A stretch of DNA of 64,000 nucleotides from JAWLBM01 sp041687675 (lineage in GTDB: Bacteria > Pseudomonadota > Alphaproteobacteria > Rhizobiales > Pleomorphomonadaceae): positions 186,001 to 250,000 of the forward strand of contig JAWLBM010000002.1 in the NCBI GenBank assembly GCA_041687675.1, written 5' to 3'. How positions within the stretch are numbered: position 1 is the stretch's first letter; each line of letters opens with the position of its first letter. A program made the position numbers and the translations under genes. Positions 46,546 to 53,791 of this stretch are shown here, one piece after another. The notes below the pieces were generated by a model that was not told the DNA's origin, did not search any database, and saw only the letters and a list, made by a program, of their open reading frames with translations.

Positions 46546-46839
46546 GTGAAGATTATCGAGATGTTGCCCGGACTTGACGACAAGGCGCTTGCGACCGTCC
46601 ACGCCAACGCGGTGCGCCTGGCGGAGCACGGCACCAAGAAGCAGCAGCAGGACGCGAACACGGCCCTGGTGCCGATCGAGGCGGAACAGGCCCGCCGGGA
46701 GGCCGCCAAGCCCCAGCCGATCCGGCCTGCCCCGCGCGCCCGCAAGCCGAAGGCGGCGGCCGAACCGGGCGCTCGCACCCGGAAGTCCAAGGCGACGACC
46801 GGCGCCGCAAGCGCGGTTCCGGAGAGGGCGGATCACTGA
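46546..46839 (+). CDS. Small protein with basic histone-H1-like tail
   Basis: A 97-residue protein of unknown family. The first 57 residues are predicted helical (IIEMLPGLDDKALATVHANA), and the rest is a basic Lys/Arg/Ala/Pro tail (APRARKPKAAAEPGARTRKS) like that of histone H1-type proteins. GTG start at 46546, with AAGGAG eight bases before. The tail suggests nucleic-acid binding, by analogy only. The next gene begins 49 bases downstream. Confidence 0.65.
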   Translation: MKIIEMLPGLDDKALATVHANAVRLAEHGTKKQQQDANTALVPIEAEQARREAAKPQPIRPAPRARKPKAAAEPGARTRKSKATTGAASAVPERADH

Positions 46840-46888
46840 AATTCCCGACGGCGATCGCGCCCGATCCGTTTCCTCAAAGGAGGCCAGC

Positions 46889-47662
46889 ATGGCTCTCGCC
46901 GTCATCCGTTCGCTGACCGGGGCGCTCGTCTCGGCACTTCTCGTGATGTCGGCAGCGGCGCAGACCGCGGCCCCGCCGGCGAACTCACACCCGGCCGGCG
47001 GCCGCGACGGCTGGTCGTGCGACATCGGCTTCCGTGCGACGGACGATGGCTGCGTTGCCGTCGTGGTGCCGCTGAATGCATTTCCCACGGCCCTGGGCTA
47101 TGGCCCCGGATGGGAGTGCGAGCGCGGCTTTCGCGAGGACCGGACGGAGGGAAGCTGCGTGCCGATCGAGATCCCGGAGAACGCCTACCTGGACAGCTAT
47201 GGCGAGCGGTGGGCCTGTGATCGCGGGTTCCGGGCCTCGTCCGGCTCCTGCGAGCAGATCGCCGTCCCCGCCAACGGATATCTCCGCGATGGCGGCTATG
47301 GCCTCGGTTGGGACTGCGAGCGCGGGTTCCGCCGCCAGGACGACCGCTGCGTCGCGATCGCGATTCCCGAGAACGGATACCTCACCGGCAGCGGATCCGG
47401 GCCGGGCTGGGCCTGCGAGCGCGGGTTCCGGGAGCGGGCAGGCCGATGCGAGCCGATCGCGGTGCCGGACAACGGCTATCTCGCCGAGTCCAGCCGCACG
47501 TCCGGATGGCTTTGCGAACGCGGCTATGGCGCGGTCGGGGCCGACTGCCTGCGCATCGAGATCCCGGCTCATGCCCACCTCGACCGGACGGGAAGCGGCT
47601 GGGAGTGCGACCGTGGCTTCGTGCAGCGCAGGGACGAATGCGTGCTGAGGACGCCGGACTGA
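46889..47662 (+). CDS. Secreted protein of seven Cys-pair repeats
   Basis: A 257-residue protein with a signal peptide (ALAVIRSLTGALVSALLVMS, cleavage near AAAQ). The mature part consists of seven repeats of about 33 residues of the form GWxCERGFRxxxxxCxxIxxPxNGYL. Fourteen cysteines form seven pairs (44/55, 76/90, 110/121, 143/154, 176/187, 209/220, 240/251). The last unit is truncated. I do not recognise a named domain; an EGF-like or adhesin stalk role is only a guess. AAGGAGG lies seven bases before the ATG. Confidence 0.75.
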   Translation: MALAVIRSLTGALVSALLVMSAAAQTAAPPANSHPAGGRDGWSCDIGFRATDDGCVAVVVPLNAFPTALGYGPGWECERGFREDRTEGSCVPIEIPENAYLDSYGERWACDRGFRASSGSCEQIAVPANGYLRDGGYGLGWDCERGFRRQDDRCVAIAIPENGYLTGSGSGPGWACERGFRERAGRCEPIAVPDNGYLAESSRTSGWLCERGYGAVGADCLRIEIPAHAHLDRTGSGWECDRGFVQRRDECVLRTPD

Positions 47663-47728
47663 TCGGCAGGCCGGGCCGCACGGGCCTCGCGCCGCGCTCG
47701 CGCGCCGCGGGGAAACGGCACCCCTCTC

Positions 47729-48121
47729 CTACTCCCCCACCAACTCCGCCAGCACGTCTGTCTTCGGCGCACGGCCGATGAGCCGGAGGTGGCGGCCGCC
47801 CTGCTCGAAGCGGAAGCCGACGGCGCCGTCCACGGCAGAGATCAGGGCCTGCTCGGCATCGCGCAGCGCCGGGTCCGGGCACGGGCGGCCGCTGCTGCGA
47901 AGGGGCTCGAGCCAGCGGATCACCGGGCGCGAGACCCGCACCGCCGCCTCGAACTCGTTGCATCCGCCAAAGCCGCTCAGCCGGTGTTCCCGGAGCGTGA
48001 GGCGCTGCCCCTCCGGCGCGGCGACGCCATTGACGGCGACCACGCGATAGTCGTGCGCCCATGCGAACGGGGCGGCGGCGAAGCTGGCGAGAACGGCGGC
48101 GGCGGCGAGTGCGTGGGGCAT
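47729..48121 (-). CDS. META-domain (HslJ-like) secreted protein
   Basis: A 130-residue protein with a signal peptide (ALAAAAVLASFAAAPFAWA). The strand pattern YRVVAVNGVAAPEGQRLTLR followed by HRLSGFGGCNEFEAAVRVS resembles the META domain of HslJ, including the GGCN motif. The second Cys (RPCPDPALRD) may form a disulfide. HslJ-like proteins relate to heat shock and novobiocin resistance in E. coli; the role here is not known. Confidence 0.65.
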   Translation of the reverse strand: MPHALAAAAVLASFAAAPFAWAHDYRVVAVNGVAAPEGQRLTLREHRLSGFGGCNEFEAAVRVSRPVIRWLEPLRSSGRPCPDPALRDAEQALISAVDGAVGFRFEQGGRHLRLIGRAPKTDVLAELVGE

Positions 48122-48293
48122 GCGGATCCTGCGAGGGGCTTGGTGCCAGTCCGCGGCCGGCGCCAGGGGCCGGGTCGCGTCTGTTCCCCGCGTGTGTAGT
48201 CCGGCAGCGGTAAAGGGCGGGTTTCGCGCCACCCGACTCCCGCCTGGCGACCGGGTCGATCCCCGTCCCGGCCGTCCAGCAATGCGGAGCCTG

Positions 48294-49145
48294 CTACCTG
48301 ATCTTCCGGCTGAAGCGCCAGAGCGCCAGCGGCTTCCGCCAGGCGGGGAGGTCGGCGACCGCGGCGAAGGGGTCGGCGCGGCGCTCGAGCGCACCGAGGT
48401 AGGGATCCACCAGCCCGAGGCCGACGAAGGCGGGCCGCGCCCGCGGGTCCGCGGCGGAGAGCGCGGCGAGCGCGCGCGACTTGTGGTGGCGGACGTGCTC
48501 GCGCAGTTCGGCGAGCGCGGCGCGGATGCCGGGGGTGGCCTCGGCCCGGCGGACCTCGTCCGCACCGGCGCCGTGGCGGGCGAGCAGGTCAGCCGGAAGG
48601 TAGACCTGGCCGCGGCCGGCGTGGATCGGCAGCGCGCGCATCAGCCCGACCATCGCGTAGGCGACGCCCGCGTGCCCGGCGGCGTCGGCGGAGCGCGGGT
48701 CCTCGCCGCCGCAGAGCACGATCGCAGCCTGCTGCAGCACCGCCGAGGCCGTCTCGCCGGCGTAGCCCTCGAGATCGTTGAGGCTCGGCATCGCATCGTC
48801 GTAGAGATCGAAGCGGCGCGCCTCGACCAGCGCGACGAGACCCGGCCTCGACAGGCCGAACCGCTCCACCGTGTCGAGGAGGGCGGCCGCAACCGGATGG
48901 CTCGAGACGTCGCCGTGGCCCCTGCCCTCCAGCGCGTCCACCCACCATTGCAGCCGCACCTCGCCGGGCATCGGGTCGCGCACCTGCTCGCGCACGCGGG
49001 CGACCTCCAGCGAGAAGGCGTGGAGCGCCATGACATGCCGGCGGCGCTCGGCGGGGGCGAACAGGGCGGCGAGCCAGCGATCGCGGTCGAACTCCCTGAG
49101 CAGGGCCTCCGCGGCGGCGTAGTCGGCGTCGAGGTCGCGGCTCAT
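48294..49145 (-). CDS. Squalene/phytoene synthase family protein (NDUFAF6-like)
   Basis: A 283-residue protein of the squalene/phytoene synthase fold. LHAFSLEVARVREQVRDPMP occupies the first Asp-rich region, and QWWVDALEGRGHG follows, but the DxxxD pattern is weaker than in true synthases. This is typical of the NDUFAF6-type proteins, which in mitochondria assist complex I assembly. It overlaps the Mth938-like gene as ATGA, and that protein is a homologue of NDUFAF3, another complex I assembly factor. Isoprenoid synthesis is less likely, as no carotenoid or hopanoid genes are adjacent. Confidence 0.8.
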   Translation of the reverse strand: MSRDLDADYAAAEALLREFDRDRWLAALFAPAERRRHVMALHAFSLEVARVREQVRDPMPGEVRLQWWVDALEGRGHGDVSSHPVAAALLDTVERFGLSRPGLVALVEARRFDLYDDAMPSLNDLEGYAGETASAVLQQAAIVLCGGEDPRSADAAGHAGVAYAMVGLMRALPIHAGRGQVYLPADLLARHGAGADEVRRAEATPGIRAALAELREHVRHHKSRALAALSAADPRARPAFVGLGLVDPYLGALERRADPFAAVADLPAWRKPLALWRFSRKIR

Positions 49146-49549
49146 TCGACGGCGACGAGCGCCGCGGCGACCTTGCGGTTCTCGCCGAGCATGATGTTGT
49201 AGGTGCGGGCCGCGGCGCCGGTTGGCATGGTGTCGAAGCGGATACCGGCCTCCGCGAGGGCGAGGCGCACCTCCGCACCCGGCGGGCGGATGTCGCGGCC
49301 GGTGCCGATCAGCAGCACCTCGATCTCCGCCGCCTCTGCGATCACCGGCGCCAGCCCCGCGACGTCGATGGCGCCCGGGTCGGCCACGGCCCAGCCGTGG
49401 ATGCCGGACGGCAGGCAGAGGATCGAGCCGCGGTGCGACATGTCGGCGAAGCGGAAGCCGCCGTTGCCGTAGGCGTCGATCTGGGCGCGGCCCGGGAAGT
49501 GCTGGTCCCGGACCCGCACCGGGCCGCCGCGCGGCTGCATCAGCTTCAT
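49142..49549 (-). CDS. Mth938-like domain protein (NDUFAF3-like)
   Basis: A 135-residue protein of the DUF498/Mth938 family. IDAYGNGGFRFADMSHRGSI, VLLIGTGRDIRPPGAEVRLA and FDTMPTGAAARTYNIMLGEN are the family segments. Its human homologue NDUFAF3 is a complex I assembly factor. It is followed by the NDUFAF6-like gene with an ATGA overlap, and preceded after 34 bases by secF. The role in bacteria has not been shown. Confidence 0.85.
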   Translation of the reverse strand: MKLMQPRGGPVRVRDQHFPGRAQIDAYGNGGFRFADMSHRGSILCLPSGIHGWAVADPGAIDVAGLAPVIAEAAEIEVLLIGTGRDIRPPGAEVRLALAEAGIRFDTMPTGAAARTYNIMLGENRKVAAALVAVE

Positions 49550-49583
49550 CGCAAAGGGCTCCCGGACGTCTCGCCCGGCCGCG

Positions 49584-50549
49584 TCAGGCCTTGGCCGGGC
49601 CGGCGGTCCCCTCCGCCTCGCCGTCCTCCTCCGCCGTCGCCGCGCCGGGCTCGCCGGCGAGCTGCGGGTCGAGGAAGATCAGGATCGGCGCGGCGATGAA
49701 GATCGACGAGTAGGTGCCCACGAACACGCCGAACAGCATCGCGAAGGTGAAGGACCGGATCACCTCTCCTCCGAAAAGATAGAGCGCGAGCAGGGCGATC
49801 AAGGTCGTCACCGCCGTCATCGTGGTGCGGGTCAGCGTCTGGTTGATCGCGAGGTCCAGCATGGTGATGAGGTGCATCCGCTTGTACTTGCGGCGCATCT
49901 CCCGAATGCGGTCGTAGACGACGACGGTGTCGTTCAGCGAGTAGCCGATGATGGTCAGGATCGCGGCGATCGAGGAAAGGTTGAATTCCAGCTGCATCAC
50001 GGCAAAGAGGCCGATCGTCAGCACCACGTCGTGCAGCGTGGCGATCACCGCGCCGAGGGCGTACTGCCATTCGAAGCGGAACCAGACGTAGACCATGATG
50101 CCGATCAGCGCCACCAGCACGCCGATGGTGCCGCTCTGGGCGAGTTCTCCCGAGACGCGCGGCCCCACCACCTCGATGCGGCGGTAGTCCACCTCGTCGC
50201 CGAAGGCGGCCTGCACCTTGGCGAGCGCCTGCTGCTGCGCCTCGTCGCCCCCCTCCTGGCGGACGATGCGGATCAGCACGTCGTTCGGCGCGCCGAACTC
50301 CTGCACCTGCACCTCGCCGAGGTCGAGTTCGTTGAGGCGGGCGCGGATCGACGCCAGGTCGGCCTCGCCCTCCCTTGTCTGGATCTCGATGAGCGTGCCG
50401 CCCTCGAAGTCGATGCCGGTGTTCATGCCGAGGGTGAGATAGGCGACGAAGCAGAGCACCGACAGCAGCCCCGAGAAGGGGAAGCTCAAGCGCCGCCAGC
50501 GCATGAACGGGATGCGGGTGTCATCGGGGAACAGGCGGAGAAGACGCAT
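49584..50549 (-). CDS. secF: Protein translocase subunit SecF
   Basis: A 321-residue inner-membrane protein that, with SecD, uses proton flow to help Sec export. GIDFEGGTLIEIQ is the periplasmic entry motif. Helices 2-6 include VYVWFRFEWQYALGAVIATL, LHDVVLTIGLF and IGYSLNDTVVVYDRIREM, the SecF signature. The C-terminal 25 residues are a Glu/Ala-rich tail. It follows secD by 33 bases. Confidence 0.96.
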   Translation of the reverse strand: MRLLRLFPDDTRIPFMRWRRLSFPFSGLLSVLCFVAYLTLGMNTGIDFEGGTLIEIQTREGEADLASIRARLNELDLGEVQVQEFGAPNDVLIRIVRQEGGDEAQQQALAKVQAAFGDEVDYRRIEVVGPRVSGELAQSGTIGVLVALIGIMVYVWFRFEWQYALGAVIATLHDVVLTIGLFAVMQLEFNLSSIAAILTIIGYSLNDTVVVYDRIREMRRKYKRMHLITMLDLAINQTLTRTTMTAVTTLIALLALYLFGGEVIRSFTFAMLFGVFVGTYSSIFIAAPILIFLDPQLAGEPGAATAEEDGEAEGTAGPAKA

Positions 50550-50582
50550 GGTCGTTCGGGTCCTAGCCTTCGATCGGCCGCA

Positions 50583-52190
50583 TCAGATCGGAATCGTCGT
50601 CGGACGACGGCGGCGCACCCAGACGGCAACCAGCAGCCGGGTGAACACGATTGCGGTGAACACGGTGGTGATGATGCCGACGGTCAGCGTCACGGCGAAG
50701 CCGCGCACGGGGCCGGAGCCCATCTGGAACAGCACCGCGGCCGCGATCAGGGTGGTGATGTTGGCGTCCATGATGGTGCCGAAGGCGCGCTGGAAGCCCG
50801 TATCGATCGCCGACACGGCGGACCGGCCGAGCCTTCGCTCCTCGCGGATGCGCTCGAAGATCAGCACGTTGGAGTCGACCGCCATGCCGATGGTGAGCAC
50901 GATGCCGGCGATGCCGGGCAGCGTCAGCGTCGCCTGCAGCAGCGTCAGCACCGCGAAGATCATCACGAGGTTGACGACCAGCGCGACGTTGGCGAAGAGG
51001 CCGAACAGGCCGTAGGCGGCGAACATGAACAGCACCACCGCCACCGCGCCGATCAGCGAGGCGATCCGGCCCGCCTCGATCGAGTCGGCGCCGAGCCCGG
51101 GGCCAACGGTGCGCTCCTCCACCACGAAAAGCTTGGCCGGCAGGGCGCCGGCGCGCAGCAGCACGGCCAGGTCGTTGGCGCTTTCCACGGTGAAGCTGCC
51201 GGAGATCTGGCCCTGGCCGCCGGTGATCGGCTCGCGGATGACCGGCGCGGAAATCACCTCGTCGTCGAGCACGATGGCGAAGGGCCTGCCGACGTTCTCG
51301 GTGGTCACCTGCGCGAACTTGCGGGCGCCCGTCGTGGAGAGGCGGAAGGAGACGACCGGCTCGTTGGTCTGCTGCTGGAAGGAGGCCTGGGCGTCGGTGA
51401 GGTCCTCGCCGGAGATGAGCGGCGCCTCCTCGACCACGTAGGGCAGCGTCGGGTCCTCGACCGAGGGCAGCACGACGGTGCCCGCCGGGACCCGGCCCTC
51501 GGCGGCGTCCTGCGGGCTCACCGTGGTGTCGACGAGATGGAAGGAGAGCTGGGCGGTGCGGCCGATGATGTCCTTCAGGCGCGCCGGGTCCTTCTCGCCG
51601 GGGGCCTCCACGAGGATCCGCTCGGCGCCCTGGCGCTGGATCGACGGCTCGGTGGTCCCGAGTTCGTCGACGCGGCGGCGGATCACCTCGATCGACTGCT
51701 CCACGACGGTGGCGAGCCGCTGGGTCATCCCGGCGTCGGTGAACGTCATCCGGAACAGCCCGTCGCCGGCGTCGATCACCTGGAACTCGGTGGTCTGCGT
51801 ACCGCCGAGAAGGCCGGAACTCAGCGGGTTCACCAGTTCGGCGAGCCGCTGGCGGGCCTCGTCGACCCGCTCGGAATCGCGGATGCGGATCTGCACCACG
51901 TCGCCGACCACGTCGAGCCCGGTGTAGCCGATCCGCGGCTCCTGCCGCATCGCCTGGCGGATGTCGCCCTCGAGCGCCGAGAGCCGCCGGGCCCGGTAGT
52001 CGGCCGTGTCGATTTCGTAGAGGAGATAGACGCCGCCCTGCAGGTCGAGGCCGAGCACGATCTGCCGCTGCAGCCAGGACGGCCACGACCTCAGCGTCTC
52101 CTGCGACAGGAAGTTCGGAGCCACCACCAGGAAGCTGAGAAGCACGGTGGCGAGAATCGCCGTAACCTTCCAGCGCGAGAAATAGAGCAT
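50583..52190 (-). CDS. secD: Protein translocase subunit SecD
   Basis: A 535-residue inner-membrane protein. LGLDLQGGVYLLYEID is the N-terminal signature, a large periplasmic domain follows (P1, about residues 50-360), and the membrane domain has GIVLTIGMAVDSNVLIFERI and IREERRLG. FAVTLTVGIITTVFTAIVFT closes it. It forms a transcript with yajC upstream and secF downstream. Confidence 0.96.
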   Translation of the reverse strand: MLYFSRWKVTAILATVLLSFLVVAPNFLSQETLRSWPSWLQRQIVLGLDLQGGVYLLYEIDTADYRARRLSALEGDIRQAMRQEPRIGYTGLDVVGDVVQIRIRDSERVDEARQRLAELVNPLSSGLLGGTQTTEFQVIDAGDGLFRMTFTDAGMTQRLATVVEQSIEVIRRRVDELGTTEPSIQRQGAERILVEAPGEKDPARLKDIIGRTAQLSFHLVDTTVSPQDAAEGRVPAGTVVLPSVEDPTLPYVVEEAPLISGEDLTDAQASFQQQTNEPVVSFRLSTTGARKFAQVTTENVGRPFAIVLDDEVISAPVIREPITGGQGQISGSFTVESANDLAVLLRAGALPAKLFVVEERTVGPGLGADSIEAGRIASLIGAVAVVLFMFAAYGLFGLFANVALVVNLVMIFAVLTLLQATLTLPGIAGIVLTIGMAVDSNVLIFERIREERRLGRSAVSAIDTGFQRAFGTIMDANITTLIAAAVLFQMGSGPVRGFAVTLTVGIITTVFTAIVFTRLLVAVWVRRRRPTTIPI

Positions 52191-52263
52191 GACCGCCTCG
52201 TCGATCCCGCCGCCGGGATCCCTCTAGCCAGGGGCGGGCGCTCGGCGCCCGACCGCGCCGTCC

Positions 52264-52617
52264 TTATGCGCTGCCGTTGTCCTTGATCGGCTCGCCCTTC
52301 GTGCGCAGATCCTGCACGAAGGCGCGCGCGACCCGGACCTGGTTCTTGGTCGCGCCCTCGCCCACGTCGAGCACAAGCTCGTTGTCGTCCACCACCTTCG
52401 CGATCTTGCCGATCAGCCCGCCGGACATCACCACCACGTCGCCGCGGCGCAGGTTCTTGATCATCTCCCGGTGCGTCGCCGCCCGCTTCTGCTGCGGCCG
52501 GATCAGCAGGAAGTACATGATCACGAAGATCAGGATGAACGGCATCAGCTGGATCAGGAAGTCCGTCGCACCGGGCGAGCCTCCAGCCGCTTGTGCAAAG
52601 GCGGGGGTCACGAACAT
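52264..52617 (-). CDS. yajC: Preprotein translocase subunit YajC
   Basis: A 117-residue single-pass inner-membrane protein of the SecDF-YajC complex. One membrane helix (LMPFILIFVIMYFLLIRPQQ) is followed by a basic/structured part with GDVVVMSGGLIGKIAKVVDD. The ATG at 52617 has GAGGAG about six bases upstream. It is 73 bases ahead of secD. Confidence 0.95.
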   Translation of the reverse strand: MFVTPAFAQAAGGSPGATDFLIQLMPFILIFVIMYFLLIRPQQKRAATHREMIKNLRRGDVVVMSGGLIGKIAKVVDDNELVLDVGEGATKNQVRVARAFVQDLRTKGEPIKDNGSA

Positions 52618-52879
52618 GAACTGCTCCTCAATGGCGCCGCACCAGGGAATCACCCCCGGCCGCACTCGCGCGGATGTGGGGATCTCTGCCGGCGACCGCC
52701 AGCGACCGCCGGGCCGCCACGGCGGGCGGGCGGACTATACCGATGGCGTCACGGTTTGCAAACGGATGGTGAAGACTGCCGACGCCCGCCGGCGCCGCGG
52801 ATCATGCCGGTTTGCGCGGGCGGCGTTGCTCGGCTAAAGCTCCGCGACGATCCGTCGTTCCAGACCCGCGGATGGAGCC

Positions 52880-53758
52880 GTGACCGAAGATCCCATCGCC
52901 ACCCTCAACGCCCACCTCGCCCGCCTCGTCGAGATCCTCGAGAGGAGCGCGCCGCCGGCCGCCCCCACCGCCGACTTCGAGGCCGCCGACGCCTTCGTGT
53001 GGGCGCCGGACCGGGCGCGGCTGCAACCGGTGCCGGCGGTGAACCGGGTGGAGATGGACCTGCTCAAGGGCATCGACCGCGCCCGCGACATGCTGACCGA
53101 GAACACCGCCCGCTTCGCCCGCGGCCTGCCGGCCAACAACGTGCTGCTGTGGGGCGCGCGCGGCATGGGCAAGTCCTCGCTCGTCAAGGCGGCGCACGCC
53201 AGCGTCAACGCCGAACTCGCCCGCGAAAACGGGCCCGGGCCGCTGAAGCTGGTCGAGATCCACCGCGAGGACATCGAGAGCTTGCCCGAGCTGATGGGCC
53301 TGCTGCGCCCGGCCCCGCACCGCTTCGTGGTCTTCTGCGACGACCTCTCCTTCGACCACGACGACACCTCCTACAAGTCGCTGAAGGCGGTGCTGGAGGG
53401 CGGCATCGAGGGGCGGCCGGCGAACGTCCTCTTCTACGCCACCTCCAACCGCCGCCACCTGCTGCCGCGCGACATGATGGAGAACGAGCGCTCGACGGCG
53501 ATCAATCCGAGCGAGGCGGTGGAGGAGAAGGTCTCGCTGTCCGACCGATTCGGGCTGTGGATCGGCTTCCACAAGTGCTCGCAGGACGAGTACCTCGACA
53601 TGGTCCGCGGCTACGCGGCCCACTACGGCCTCGAGATGGACGGCGAGCGGATGAGCGCCGAGGCGCTGGAATGGTCCACCACCCGCGGCAGCCGCTCCGG
53701 CCGCGTCGCCTTCCAGTATATCCAGGACCTCGCCGGGCGGCTGGGCGCCAGGATCTGA
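52880..53758 (+). CDS. DUF815 AAA-type ATPase
   Basis: A 292-residue P-loop ATPase. Walker A is NNVLLWGARGMGKSSLVKAA, Walker B is FVVFCDDLSFD, and a sensor-like segment is VLFYATSNRRHLLPRDMMEN. The EEKVSLSDRFGLWIGFHKCS segment is a family feature. Members of DUF815 are common in proteobacteria and their role is unknown. The GTG start has GGAG upstream. It converges on parC with 33 bases between stops. Confidence 0.88.
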   Translation: MTEDPIATLNAHLARLVEILERSAPPAAPTADFEAADAFVWAPDRARLQPVPAVNRVEMDLLKGIDRARDMLTENTARFARGLPANNVLLWGARGMGKSSLVKAAHASVNAELARENGPGPLKLVEIHREDIESLPELMGLLRPAPHRFVVFCDDLSFDHDDTSYKSLKAVLEGGIEGRPANVLFYATSNRRHLLPRDMMENERSTAINPSEAVEEKVSLSDRFGLWIGFHKCSQDEYLDMVRGYAAHYGLEMDGERMSAEALEWSTTRGSRSGRVAFQYIQDLAGRLGARI

Positions 53759-53791
53759 CGGAGGCGGCGGGCACCGCCCCGCCGCCTCTCC

